This document shows positions 1-9,338 of a DNA stretch of 64,000 nucleotides, in pieces. The position numbers and the translations under genes are program-made. The first letter of the stretch is position 1; each line of letters begins with the position of its first letter. Below the pieces are notes generated by a model. That model was not told the DNA's origin, made no database searches, and saw nothing but the letters and a program-made list of their open reading frames with translations. The DNA is from Streptomyces sp. NP-1717. GTDB lineage: Bacteria; Actinomycetota; Actinomycetes; Streptomycetales; Streptomycetaceae. The DNA lies in assembly GCF_022695985.1 (NCBI RefSeq), contig NZ_JAAPBF010000006.1, positions 21,696 to 85,695 on the forward strand, given 5' to 3'.

Positions 1-391
1 TCGCGTCGCCACCGACGCCGCAGCACAGGTCGGTGATCCGCGCGGGGCCGCCGGCCCGGAGGCCGATGTCCCGGAAGCGGCCCGCCCGGTGGGCGGCGAC
101 CGAGGTGCGGGTGGCCTGTTCCACGCCGTGCGGCGTGAAGTACATGCGGTACGCGTCCCGTTCGCCGAACTTCGCGACCGCCCGCTGCCGCAGCCGGGCC
201 TGCGCGAGGGCGGCCGAGACCAGTTCGGCGGGGTGGTCGCGGCGCAGCCGGGTCGCCAGGGCCAGCTCCTGCGCCGGGTCGTGGTCGCGGAGGGCGGCGA
301 GCAGGGCCTGGCCCTCGTCGGAGAGCAGCGGCGCGAGCGACGGCGGCGGCGGGGACGGCGGCGGTGCGGGGGAGGGGGTGCGGTCGGTCAC
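1..391 (-). CDS. THUMP-like class I SAM-dependent methyltransferase (partial, C-terminus off the window)
   Basis: Reading leftward from a GTG at 391, the frame stays open to the window edge (130 codons). The first 20 or so residues are a Pro-rich low-complexity tail. Further on come the segments KFGERDAYRMYFTPHGVEQA and ITDLCCGVGGDA; the latter is a Rossmann methyltransferase motif I (Gly-rich SAM-binding loop) of the kind seen in actinobacterial THUMP-like methyltransferases. Substrate is probably RNA by family, but that is inference. An in-window ATG at 399 runs straight into a TGA, so GTG 391 is the sensible start. It is divergent from the deacetylase gene at 482, so the roughly 90-bp gap must hold both promoters. 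The family call rests on motif I and the N-terminal pattern only. Confidence 0.75.
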   Translation of the reverse strand, partial: MTDRTPSPAPPPSPPPPSLAPLLSDEGQALLAALRDHDPAQELALATRLRRDHPAELVSAALAQARLRQRAVAKFGERDAYRMYFTPHGVEQATRTSVAAHRAGRFRDIGLRAGGPARITDLCCGVGGDA

Positions 392-481
392 CGGGCCATT
401 GTGGGCCAGCCGGGGGACCGCCGGCGCTCCCCGGCGGTGTCGGCCGGGCGCGTGGGCCGCGCGCTGACAGGATGCGGCGCC

Positions 482-1534
482 ATGCAACTAGTAAGACAAA
501 ACGAAGAAAAGGCCGCAGGGTGGCAGAAAAGTCACCCTGGCGTACGGACGCGCGCGGTCGTCGCCGTACTCCTGATCGCCGCACTCGGCTCCGCCTGTGC
601 GGGGGAGCCTGGCGACCGGGGCGGCGGAGGCCGCAGCGGCGACGGCGGTGGCGGTGGCGGCGGACCCGTCGAGACCGCCTCCGAGAGACCGGGCGGCCGG
701 GCGGGCCCCGACGCCGTGCGGAAAGCGGACGCCGCGAAGAAGGCCGAAGCCCTGAAGAAGGCCGACGCCCTGGAAAAGGCGGACGCGAAGAAGGCCGAGG
801 CCGCCGTCGCCAAGGCCCAGGCGCGCCGCGCCGTGGCCGCGAAGAAGTGGAAACTCGCCAAGACCCCGCTCGCCGCGCCCCCGCCGCCCGCGGTGAAGCC
901 GAGGGTCACCACGCGCAAGGGCTTCGAGGTCACGGGCGGCGCGACCCTCCCGCCGGTCTTCACCAGAGTCCCGACGAAGGAGAAGGTCGTCTTCCTGACG
1001 ATCGACGACGGCGCCGAGAAGGACCCCGAACTGCTGCACATGATGACCGAGTTGAAGATCCCGTACAGCGCCTTCCTCAGTGACTACGTCATCCGCGACG
1101 ACTACGCCTACTTCAAGAAGATGCAGGCCCGCGGTGTCTCCCTGCACAACCACACCCTCACCCACCCCTACCTCCCCGGACTCTCCTACGAGAAGCAGAA
1201 GCGGGAGATCTGCGGCCAGCAGGAGAAGATCGAGAAGCGGTACGGCAAGCGGCCCGAACTCTTCCGCCCGCCGTACGGCAACTACAACGCCGCCACCCTC
1301 CGCGCCGCCAAGTCCTGCGGCGTCAAGGCGGTGCCGCTCTGGTCGTCCGAGGCGTTCCCCGACCACATGGAGTGGCGCGAGTGGGACCGGGACCTGCACC
1401 CCGGCGACATCGTCCTCACGCATTTCCGCGGGAAGCAGGAGTGGAAGGGCTCGATGCCCGACATGATCCGGCACGTCATGAAGAAGATCACGGACAAGGG
1501 TTACGCGGTGGCGAAGCTGGAGGACTACGTCTAG
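482..1534 (+). CDS. Polysaccharide deacetylase (NodB homology) lipoprotein
   Basis: A 350-residue exported protein. The N-terminus is a basic stretch followed by a hydrophobic segment ending LGSAC (about residues 25-38), which reads as a lipoprotein signal with Cys as the lipidated residue. Next is a Gly-rich linker, then a Lys/Ala-rich helical repeat (KKAEALKKADALEKAD pattern, about residues 80-120) that could be a wall-spanning spacer. The C-terminal half is a NodB deacetylase domain: motif 1 TIDDGAEKD (metal and catalytic Asp pair), motif 2 HNHTLTH, motif 3 RPPYGNYN and a late LTHF. Such enzymes remove acetyl groups from peptidoglycan or related glycans outside the membrane. The open frame extends upstream to 89, but that part is the antisense of the neighbour; ATG 482 immediately precedes the signal sequence. 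Confidence 0.85.
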   Translation: MQLVRQNEEKAAGWQKSHPGVRTRAVVAVLLIAALGSACAGEPGDRGGGGRSGDGGGGGGGPVETASERPGGRAGPDAVRKADAAKKAEALKKADALEKADAKKAEAAVAKAQARRAVAAKKWKLAKTPLAAPPPPAVKPRVTTRKGFEVTGGATLPPVFTRVPTKEKVVFLTIDDGAEKDPELLHMMTELKIPYSAFLSDYVIRDDYAYFKKMQARGVSLHNHTLTHPYLPGLSYEKQKREICGQQEKIEKRYGKRPELFRPPYGNYNAATLRAAKSCGVKAVPLWSSEAFPDHMEWREWDRDLHPGDIVLTHFRGKQEWKGSMPDMIRHVMKKITDKGYAVAKLEDYV

Positions 1535-1593
1535 GGAAGCGGGCGGGCGCGTCCGGAGGGGGGTCGTCCGAACGCACTGCCGCCGGGCCTCGA

Positions 1594-1620
1594 CTGGCAC
1601 TCAGCTTGACCGAGTGCTAA
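1594..1620. promoter_or_regulatory. CIRCE operator 1 (HrcA binding site) upstream of groES
   Basis: Inverted repeat CTGGCACTC, 9-nt spacer, GAGTGCTAA (arms 1594-1602 and 1612-1620; 7 of 9 pairs). This matches the CIRCE consensus TTAGCACTC-N9-GAGTGCTAA, the HrcA repressor operator of chaperone genes. The promoter -35 element lies inside it, consistent with direct occlusion. Confidence 0.87.
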
Positions 1621-1635
1621 TCGCGGTCATAGTGT
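1606..1635 (+). promoter_or_regulatory. groES-groEL promoter (vegetative sigma type)
   Basis: -35 TTGACC at 1606-1611 is followed by overlapping -10 candidates CATAGT (1628-1633, 16-bp spacer) or TAGTGT (1630-1635, 18-bp spacer). The -35 overlaps CIRCE 1 and CIRCE 2 begins six bases after the -10, so HrcA binding would block both polymerase entry and escape. Confidence 0.65.
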
Positions 1636-1640
1636 CATGT

Positions 1641-1667
1641 CTGGCACTCCCCACTGGAGAGTGCCAA
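1641..1667. promoter_or_regulatory. CIRCE operator 2 upstream of groES
   Basis: Arms CTGGCACTC (1641-1649) and GAGTGCCAA (1659-1667) with a 9-nt spacer match at 8 of 9 positions. Second HrcA-type site, 47 bp downstream of the first and about 100 bp before the groES start, in the transcribed leader. Confidence 0.87.
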
Positions 1668-1768
1668 TGCGTGACAGGACAGGTCCGGCACCCGCGACGA
1701 CGGATCGTGCCCGGTCACGCCACCCAGACAGTTAACCCCGTGAGATCTCCGAAGGGGGAGGTCGGATC

Positions 1769-2077
1769 GTGACGACCGCCAGCACCAAGGTTGCCATCAA
1801 GCCGCTCGAGGACCGCATTGTGGTCCAGCCGCTCGACGCAGAGCAGACCACGGCCTCTGGCCTGGTTATTCCGGACACTGCCAAGGAGAAGCCCCAGGAG
1901 GGCGTCGTCCTGGCCGTCGGTCCGGGTCGCTTCGAGAACGGCGAGCGTCTTCCGCTCGACGTTTCCGTCGGCGACGTCGTTCTGTACAGCAAGTACGGCG
2001 GTACTGAGGTGAAGTACAGCGGCGAGGAGTACCTCGTCCTCTCGGCTCGCGACGTGCTCGCGATCATCGAGAAGTAA
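1769..2077 (+). CDS. groES: Co-chaperonin GroES (Hsp10)
   Basis: 102 residues, normal length. Forms the heptameric lid of the GroEL folding chamber in the cytoplasm. The sequence shows [10 protein letters not shown] at the N-terminus, the mobile-loop region around [10 protein letters not shown], and the end [12 protein letters not shown]. The start is GTG 1769, preceded by the strong ribosome site GAAGGGGGAGG at 1751-1761. It is the first gene of a two-gene operon with groEL (101-bp gap) and sits downstream of two CIRCE operators, so heat-shock derepression through HrcA is expected. Confidence 0.98.
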   Translation: MTTASTKVAIKPLEDRIVVQPLDAEQTTASGLVIPDTAKEKPQEGVVLAVGPGRFENGERLPLDVSVGDVVLYSKYGGTEVKYSGEEYLVLSARDVLAIIEK

Positions 2078-2142
2078 TCCTCACAGTCCCGCTGTGAAAC
2101 TGCGCCCCTGGCCCCCGCATCGCCGGGCGGTCCGGGGCGTAG

Positions 2143-3804
<1,662 letters not shown>

Positions 3805-3835
3805 CCTTCACCGGTCACCGGCACGCGGTACGCGA

Positions 3836-3873
3836 CCGAGGCCCGGCGCCCCTTCGGGGGAGCCGGGCCTCGG
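3836..3873. terminator. Bidirectional terminator between groEL and the dehydrogenase gene
   Basis: Perfect 12-bp arms CCGAGGCCCGGC and GCCGGGCCTCGG, with an inner GCCCC-TTCG-GGGG extension closed by a stable UUCG tetraloop. There is no U-tract, as usual in Streptomyces. It lies between two convergent genes. Confidence 0.87.
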
Positions 3874-3898
3874 CGCGTTCCGCCGTACGTACCGCGCG

Positions 3899-4933
3899 TC
3901 AGGCCGAGTGCGGCAGCGACGACGGGTGTACGGGATCCTCGAACGGCAGCCCCTTCGTGTACCGCTCCACCTCGTCCAGCGCCTGATCCGTCATCCGGTG
4001 GATCTCACCGCCCAGCGAGCCCGCGACATGCGGCGTCAGCAGCACGTTCGGCAGGTCGTACAACGGCGAGGCGGGGAGCGGCGGTTCGGGGTCCGTCACA
4101 TCCAGCACCGCGTTCAGCCGGCCGGAGACCAGATGCGGCAGCAGCGCGTCCTCGTCGACCAGCGAGCCGCGCGCGGTGTTGATCAGCGTCGCCCCGTCCG
4201 GCATCGCGGCGAGCTGGGCGGCGCCGATCATACGGCGGGTCGCGGGGACCTGCGGCGCGTGGACCGACACCACGTGGGCGCGCGCGCACAGCTCGATCAG
4301 CGGCACCGGTTCGACGCCGAGCGCCGCCGCCTCGCCGGCGGACACGTACGGGTCGTACAGCAGGACGTCGAAGTCGAACGGCCGCAGCAGTTCGATCACC
4401 CGGCGGCCGATCCGGGACGCGCCGACGACGCCGACCGTACGGCGGTAGTTGCCCACCCCGGCCAGTTCCCCGTGCCAGTCGTGCGGACCGCGCACCTCCC
4501 GGTAGCGGTGCGCCGAACCGAGGACCCGCTTGCCCGCGAAGAGGATCGCGGCCAGCGTGTACTCCGCGACGGGATGGGCGTTGGCCGCCGCCGCCGAGGC
4601 GACCGTGATGCCCCGCTCCCAACAGGCGTCTGTGACATGGTGCTTGACGGTGCCCGCGGCGTGCACGACCGCCCGCAGCCGGGGGGCGGCCGCCAGCACC
4701 TCCGCGGTGATCGGGGGCGCGCCCCAGCAGGTGATCAGCAGTTCGGCGTCCGCGAGCGCGGCTGCGACGGCGGGGTCGAGCCCGGGACCGGTCAGCGTGT
4801 GCGCGACGAGCCGCGGATCGGTCCGTACGAGAGCGGTCAGCCGGTCGAGACGAGCGGGGGAGAACAGCTGTTCCGCGATGCCCGGACTCATCGAGAGCAG
4901 CGCGGACGGCCGGTTGTCGGTGGCGTCGTGCAT
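3899..4933 (-). CDS. D-isomer-specific 2-hydroxyacid dehydrogenase family protein
   Basis: 344 residues. NAD-dependent oxidoreductase of the D-lactate / phosphoglycerate dehydrogenase superfamily. Visible landmarks are an N-terminal flavodoxin-like catalytic part, the Rossmann segment VGVVGASRIGRRVIELL (the usual GxGxxG is here GASRIG), the NTARGSLVDEDAL segment with the substrate Arg, a Glu in the DPEPPLP region, and the terminal LLTPHVAGS, whose His is the expected acid-base residue. Substrate cannot be told from sequence. The start is ATG 4933; AGGAGA upstream serves as ribosome site. The frame is open beyond this start, but those codons overlap the SDR gene. Same strand as the SDR gene upstream (71-bp gap), so the two may be cotranscribed. 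Confidence 0.86.
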   Translation of the reverse strand: MHDATDNRPSALLSMSPGIAEQLFSPARLDRLTALVRTDPRLVAHTLTGPGLDPAVAAALADAELLITCWGAPPITAEVLAAAPRLRAVVHAAGTVKHHVTDACWERGITVASAAAANAHPVAEYTLAAILFAGKRVLGSAHRYREVRGPHDWHGELAGVGNYRRTVGVVGASRIGRRVIELLRPFDFDVLLYDPYVSAGEAAALGVEPVPLIELCARAHVVSVHAPQVPATRRMIGAAQLAAMPDGATLINTARGSLVDEDALLPHLVSGRLNAVLDVTDPEPPLPASPLYDLPNVLLTPHVAGSLGGEIHRMTDQALDEVERYTKGLPFEDPVHPSSLPHSA

Positions 4934-5004
4934 GGTGGAAGTCGGTCTCCTCTGTGGGTCGTCCGCCGTGGGTCGTCCGCGTACGTCGAGCGCGCCCCCG
5001 CCGG

Positions 5005-5808
5005 TTACTGCGGGCCGTACTTCCGTCCCGTCTTCGACGTGAGCCCGCCGAGCAGCCCGCGCGGCGTGAGCTTCACCGCGCCCATCAGCGCCTTGTAGCG
5101 CGGATCGGGCACCGACACGGTCTTGCCGCGCGCCAGGTCGGCCAGCGCCGCCGTCACCAGCTTGTCCGCGTCCAGCCACATCCAGTTGGGGATGTTGTCC
5201 GTCCCCATCCCGGCCCGGTCGTGGAACTCGGTCCGGGTGAAGCCGGGGCAGAGCGCCATCAGCCGCACCCCGGTCCCGGTCAGATCCCGGGCGGCCCCCT
5301 GGGTGAACTGCACGACCCACGCCTTCGACGCGCCGTACGTCCCGCGCGGAACGAACGCCGCCACCGACGACACGTTCACCACACCTCCACGCCCGCGCTC
5401 CCTCATTCCGGCGACGGCGGCCGACGTCAGCCGCAGCACCGCCTCGCAGTGCACCTTCAGCATGGTCAGCTCGTCGGCCATCGAGACGTCGAGGAACCGG
5501 CCCTTGTTCCCGAACCCCGCGTTGTTGACCAGCAGATCGATGGGGTGCTTGCGGTCGTCGAGACGCTTCTCGACCGCCTCGATGCCCTCGTCCGTCGCGA
5601 GGTCGGCGGTCAGCACCTCCGCCTCGATGCCGTGCAGATCGTGGAGTTCGGTGGCCTGGCGCCGCAGGCGCTCGGTGTCGCGGGCGACAAGCACCAGGTT
5701 GTGGCCGCTTCCCACCCCGCCGGACTGGGAGGTACCGCCCGCGGCGAGCCGCCGGGCGAAGGCGGCGCCGATCCCCGCTGTCGCGCCCGTAATCAAAGCA
5801 GTCGTCAT
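5005..5808 (-). CDS. Short-chain dehydrogenase/reductase (SDR)
   Basis: 267 residues, classical SDR length. Cofactor motif TGATAGIG near the N-terminus (about residues 6-13), NNAG, catalytic Ser in NVSSVAAF, and the catalytic pair YGASK. NAD(P)H-dependent reduction of a carbonyl; the substrate is not evident. The start ATG 5808 places the Gly-rich motif immediately after a short beta strand. The frame is open 26 codons further upstream, but that stretch carries no homology. Probably the first gene of a two-gene unit with the hydroxyacid dehydrogenase. Confidence 0.9.
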   Translation of the reverse strand: MTTALITGATAGIGAAFARRLAAGGTSQSGGVGSGHNLVLVARDTERLRRQATELHDLHGIEAEVLTADLATDEGIEAVEKRLDDRKHPIDLLVNNAGFGNKGRFLDVSMADELTMLKVHCEAVLRLTSAAVAGMRERGRGGVVNVSSVAAFVPRGTYGASKAWVVQFTQGAARDLTGTGVRLMALCPGFTRTEFHDRAGMGTDNIPNWMWLDADKLVTAALADLARGKTVSVPDPRYKALMGAVKLTPRGLLGGLTSKTGRKYGPQ

Positions 5809-5941
5809 AGGGCGCACGTTAGACGGTCGCACGACCGGTGCGAGCGACCGTCCGACCGTCGGAAGCACGTACCGAATCGGAAGCACGTACCGAACCCCGC
5901 CGCGGGCACACGTCAGTTGTGCGGTACGCGCCCGGACGGCG

Positions 5942-6661
5942 CTATGTGTCGGAGACGGCCTGGAGAACGTCGGCGGTGTCCGCGCCGGCCCGGCCGTCGC
6001 CGTACTTGGCCACGTACTCCCGCGCGATCCTCAACCCCTCGGCGTGCAGGGCCTCTCCGGCGGCCAGCACCCGTGGCAGCAGTTCGCGCTCGGTGGTCAC
6101 CGCCCGGAAGGCGAGCGCCACCGTCACGTCGTGGTCCGGCCGGTGCACGATCTCGATCGCGTCGCCCGCGCGGATCTCGCCGGGCACGACGACCCGGAAG
6201 TACGCGCCGGTGACGCCCTGCCGGGTGAACCGCCTGACCCAGCCCTTCTCGCCGAGGAAGCCCGCGAACGTACGGCACGGGATCCGGCCGCTGGTCGCCT
6301 CCAGTACCAGATCCGGGCCGATCCGCCAACGCTCCCCGATCTTCGTCCCGTTCAGATCGGCCCCGGACGTCGTGAGGTTCTCGCCGAAACCCCCGTTGGC
6401 CAGCGGACGCCCCAACTCCCGCTCCCAGAAGTCGAGATCCTCCCGCGCGTACGCGTAGACCGCCTGGTCGCTGCCGCCGTGATGGCGCAGATCGCATACG
6501 GCGTCGCCCACGACACCGCTGCCGCCGACGCCCTTGAGGCCGGGATCGCGCACCGCGACCGGGCCGTCCACCGGACGCTTGTCCATACCGGTCGCGCCGC
6601 CGGGCGCGTCCGTGTACCCGACGGCCCGGGGCCGCCCCACATTCACGGTCAGAACCTTCAT
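5942..6661 (-). CDS. MOSC domain-containing protein (YiiM-like)
   Basis: 239 residues. MOSC domains bind molybdenum cofactor or handle sulfur. GGFGENLTTSG and SGRIPCRTF are visible, with Cys as the expected cofactor ligand, followed by the typical GVTGAYFRVV strand and a C-terminal helical part, the organisation of YiiM-type proteins (some reduce N-hydroxylated compounds). Start ATG 6661 was chosen because the conserved MKVLTVNVG begins there; the open frame extends 14 codons further without similarity. Divergent from the LysR gene at 6756 with 94 bp between, so this gene is a natural candidate target of that regulator. Confidence 0.9.
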   Translation of the reverse strand: MKVLTVNVGRPRAVGYTDAPGGATGMDKRPVDGPVAVRDPGLKGVGGSGVVGDAVCDLRHHGGSDQAVYAYAREDLDFWERELGRPLANGGFGENLTTSGADLNGTKIGERWRIGPDLVLEATSGRIPCRTFAGFLGEKGWVRRFTRQGVTGAYFRVVVPGEIRAGDAIEIVHRPDHDVTVALAFRAVTTERELLPRVLAAGEALHAEGLRIAREYVAKYGDGRAGADTADVLQAVSDT

Positions 6662-6755
6662 GACCGGCACGCTAACTCCCCGGCCCCGCGTCGTGCCTCT
6701 CAAATGCTCCGCCCCTCATTTCTCGATGCCTCCAAGTTTCCCTTATGTTTGAGGG

Positions 6756-7652
6756 GTGATCGAAGCCCGTCACCTCCGTGTCCTGCGCGCCGTCGCCGCC
6801 ACCGGCTCCTTCTCCGCCGCCGCGCGCGAGCTGGGGTGCACCCAGCCGGCCGTCAGCCAGCAGATGAAGGTCCTCGAAGCGTCGGTCGGCACGACCCTGC
6901 TGATCAGAACCGGCCGCGCGATGCGCCTCACCCAGGCCGGGGAGGCGCTGGTACGTCACGCGACGGGCATCCTGTCGGGGCTCACGGCCGCCGAGGAGGA
7001 GGTCGCGGCCATCGCGGGCCTGCGCGCCGGGCGGGTCCGGCTGGTCTCGTTCCCCAGCGGCAGCTCCACCCTGGTCCCCACCGCACTGGCCGCCCTGCGC
7101 GCCGCCCATCCGGGCACCCGCGTCTCGCTCGTCGACGCCGAACCGCCCCGCTCCGTCGAGATGCTGCGCGACGGCGACTGCGATCTGGCGTTGGCCTTCC
7201 GTTACGACTCCACCGGCGGCGCCGAGGAGTGGGACGATCTGGTCGTACGGCCGCTGCTCACCGACCGGCTGGTGGGGCTGCTCCCCGAGGGCCACCGGCT
7301 GGCCGGGGCCGGGACCGTCGCGATCGGGGACCTCGCCGACGAGGCCTGGATCGCGGGCTGCCCGCGCTGCCGCCACCAACTGGTGGACGCCTGCGAGAGG
7401 GCGGGGTTCACGCCCCGTATCGATTTCGCGACGGACGACTATCCCGCTGTGATCGGCCTTGTCGGGGCGGGGCTCGGGGTCGCCTTCCTGCCGGAGCTGG
7501 CCCTGGAGTCGGTGCTGCCGAAGAGCGCCCGTACCGTCACCGTCGAGCCCGCCGTCCGGCGGGAGATCGTCGCGCTCACCCTGCCCGATCTGGCGCGGGT
7601 CCCCGCGGTGGCGGCGACGCTGGACCAACTGGAACGGGCCGCCTCGCGCTGA
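6756..7652 (+). CDS. LysR-family transcriptional regulator
   Basis: 298 residues. The N-terminal winged helix-turn-helix is unmistakable: RHLRVLRAVAATGSFSAAARELGCTQPAVSQQ-type pattern over residues 5-40, followed by the linker helix and a two-lobed periplasmic-binding-protein-like effector domain (about residues 90-295). The GTG 6756 start is four bases after GAGGGG. Divergent to the MOSC gene, the usual LysR geometry, so it probably controls the shared 94-bp intergenic region. The effector is unknown. Confidence 0.92.
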   Translation: MIEARHLRVLRAVAATGSFSAAARELGCTQPAVSQQMKVLEASVGTTLLIRTGRAMRLTQAGEALVRHATGILSGLTAAEEEVAAIAGLRAGRVRLVSFPSGSSTLVPTALAALRAAHPGTRVSLVDAEPPRSVEMLRDGDCDLALAFRYDSTGGAEEWDDLVVRPLLTDRLVGLLPEGHRLAGAGTVAIGDLADEAWIAGCPRCRHQLVDACERAGFTPRIDFATDDYPAVIGLVGAGLGVAFLPELALESVLPKSARTVTVEPAVRREIVALTLPDLARVPAVAATLDQLERAASR

Positions 7653-7698
7653 CGCGGTTCCTCCGGGCGGAGCCCCTTGCCGAGGTCCCTCCGAGGTT

Positions 7699-7748
7699 CC
7701 GTCAGGGTCCTGACGGGGTCCCGCCGGGAGTGCAGGAACGTTTCTGCA
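7699..7748. terminator. Two inverted repeats between convergent LysR and whiD genes
   Basis: CCGTCAGG-GT-CCTGACGG is a perfect palindromic hairpin at 7699-7716. A second near-palindrome, TGCAGGAACGTTTCTGCA (7731-7748), follows. Both sit in the 111-bp gap between two genes that converge, so termination is the simplest role; the second could equally be a protein site. Confidence 0.4.
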
Positions 7749-7763
7749 TCGCTTTGTCGCGGG

Positions 7764-8087
7764 TCAGGCGCGGTCCGACCCGTTCGCCCCCGAGGTCGAG
7801 ATCAGCCGGGTGCGGGCGCGTCCCATCAGTTCCTCGCGTTCGTCCTCCGTGAGCCCGCCCCACACGCCGTACGGCTCCCGCACCGCCATCGCGTGCGCCG
7901 CGCACTGCGCGCGTACCGGGCATCTCATGCAGACCTCCTTGGCCGATGTCTCGCGGGCGCTGCGTGCCGCGCCCCGTTCTCCCTCCGGGTGAAAGAACAG
8001 CGAACTGTCGACGCCGCGACAGGCCGCGAGGAGCTGCCAGTCCCACAGATCTGCGTTCGGTCCGGGAAGGCGTGAGAAATCTGCCAT
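7764..8087 (-). CDS. whiD: Sporulation iron-sulfur regulator WhiD (WhiB-like)
   Basis: 107 residues. WhiB-like proteins carry a [4Fe-4S] cluster and partner with sigma factors; WhiD is needed for late sporulation septation and spore maturation in Streptomyces. The four cluster cysteines are C23, C53, C56 and C62, followed by the turn GVWGGLTEDEREELM that contacts sigma. The N-terminus MADFSRLPGPNADLWDWQL matches WhiD as I remember it, and the divergent neighbour bldM agrees with the S. coelicolor whiD-bldM arrangement. ATG 8087 has AGGGGAC eight bases upstream. The C-terminal tail after RARTRL is short and variable. Confidence 0.95.
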   Translation of the reverse strand: MADFSRLPGPNADLWDWQLLAACRGVDSSLFFHPEGERGAARSARETSAKEVCMRCPVRAQCAAHAMAVREPYGVWGGLTEDEREELMGRARTRLISTSGANGSDRA

Positions 8088-8553
8088 TGCTCATGTCCCC
8101 TTGAATCCGTGGAGGCGGATACGGGCCGTGAGGCCCTGTCTTCCTGGTCGGGCGCAGGGCCTCTGATGCGCCCTGGCGCGCCGGGTTACGAGCGCGGCGT
8201 GCTCACCACACCGTTCTCACGACCGTACATCTGCTGTGTAAGTAGATGTAAATATGACTCATTGCGAATCTAGCCACAGACACCAAAAAAAGGGAAGAAA
8301 TGACGCTAAATGGGGCATAGCTCAGAGTGATCGGGTGGTGACCTGCGAGGCTCTGCTCTGTGTGCGCGTCCTCACGTAGAGTGCCGAAGGCGATTCCGGA
8401 CCCGTAACTCTTTCGAGTGACCGTCGTTGAGTGGTCGAGGCGGTTGAAGGAAGAGGCGATCGGGCACATGTCCGATGGCGTCAATCGCACAGGTGACCAC
8501 ATGTACTCAGCCTGGAGGCTCAACGTGACGCGCATCAGCTGCGGAGGGCGGCC
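8088..8553. other. whiD-bldM intergenic control region with an AT-rich core
   Basis: A 466-bp gap between divergent developmental genes. The stretch 8221-8320 is strikingly A/T-rich for this genome and includes an A7 run near 8285. Closer to bldM lie the sigma-BldN-type promoter (8403-8430) and two copies of CACATGT (8465-8471 and 8498-8504) 33 bp apart. The bldM ribosome site is GGAGGG, seven or so bases before ATG 8554. I could not assign the whiD promoter. Confidence 0.5.
8403..8430 (+). promoter_or_regulatory. Sigma-BldN-type promoter of bldM
   Basis: CGTAAC (8403-8408), a 16-bp spacer, CGTTGA (8425-8430). These hexamers and spacing are those I recall for the sigma-BldN-dependent bldM p1 promoter of S. 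coelicolor. A start near 8437 would give a leader of roughly 115 nt. Confidence 0.8.
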
Positions 8554-9165
8554 ATGACATCCGTCCTCGTCTGCGACGACTCCCCGCTTGCCCGAGAGGC
8601 GCTGCGCCGCGCGGTTGCGACCGTGCCCGGTGTCGAGCGCGTGACGACGGCGGCCAACGGTGAGGAAGTTCTCCGCCGGTGGGGCGCCGACCGCTCGGAC
8701 CTGATCCTGATGGACGTGCGCATGCCCGGTCTGGGCGGCGTCGAGACCGTCCGCCGACTGCTGTCCGCCGATCCCGGCGCCCGGATCATCATGCTCACGG
8801 TCGCCGAGGACCTGGATGGTGTCGCCCTCGCGGTCGCCGCCGGTGCCCGCGGCTATCTGCACAAGGACGCGTCCCGCGCCGAGTTGCGCGCGACCGTCAC
8901 CCAGGCGCTCGCCGATCCGACGTGGCGGCTCGCCCCGCGCCGGCTCAGGTCGGCCGAGATGGGCGCCGCGCCCACGCTCACGGCGCGTGAGATCCAGGTT
9001 CTCGAAGGCATGAGCCACGGCCGGTCCAACGCGGAGATCGGGCGCGAGCTCTTCCTCTCCGAGGACACGGTGAAGACGCACGCCCGCCGGCTGTTCAAAA
9101 AGCTCGGCGCCTCGGACCGCGCGCATGCCGTGGCTCTCGGATTCCGCTGGGGCCTGGTCCGCTAG
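8554..9165 (+). CDS. bldM: Orphan response regulator BldM
   Basis: 203 residues. Receiver domain (residues 1-120) with the acidic pocket D8/D9 and the phosphoacceptor-position Asp D54 in LILMDVRMPG, followed by a LuxR/FixJ helix-turn-helix (LTAREIQVLEGMSHGRSNAE onward). In Streptomyces BldM has no partner kinase, binds DNA as a homodimer or with WhiI, and switches on early and late aerial-mycelium genes; modification of D54 is reported as dispensable. Start ATG 8554 with GGAGGG upstream. Its TAG stop (9163-9165) is shared with the left end of a repeat element, so the element sits flush against the gene. Confidence 0.97.
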   Translation: MTSVLVCDDSPLAREALRRAVATVPGVERVTTAANGEEVLRRWGADRSDLILMDVRMPGLGGVETVRRLLSADPGARIIMLTVAEDLDGVALAVAAGARGYLHKDASRAELRATVTQALADPTWRLAPRRLRSAEMGAAPTLTAREIQVLEGMSHGRSNAEIGRELFLSEDTVKTHARRLFKKLGASDRAHAVALGFRWGLVR

Positions 9166-9338
9166 GTCCTGTCTTCAAAGTCCCGCCTGGCCCGCGACGC
9201 CTGGCACGGCACCTCGCCGCGTTGTCGGACTCGGCCGAGTACGCCCGGTACGACCCGGTCCTCCGCCTTGCGATGCACCGCACCAGACGCCGCCGGCCCC
9301 GCCCTGCGGGCGGACGGCGCTACTTTGAAGACAGGCCC
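9165..9338. mobile_element. MITE-like element, copy A
   Basis: 174 bp with terminal inverted repeats of 17 bp (9165-9181 and 9322-9338; 16 of 17 match) beginning GGTCCTGTCTTC. The core GCACG..CTCGCCGCGTTGTCG and CCTCCGCCTTGCGAT recurs in copies B and D. No open frame of its own. The TA preceding the left end (9163-9164) plus the first G forms the bldM stop codon; the right flank is TG where TA is expected. Confidence 0.6.

Noticed and set aside
4936..5320. N-terminal extension of the hydroxyacid dehydrogenase frame to 5320
   Set aside because: The extension overlaps the SDR coding sequence and has no similarity to dehydrogenases; ATG 4933 has a ribosome site and the proper fold start.
7731..7748. 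Near-palindrome TGCAGGAACGTTTCTGCA as a specific operator
   Set aside because: It lies in a convergent gap with no promoter requirement nearby; treated as part of the termination region.
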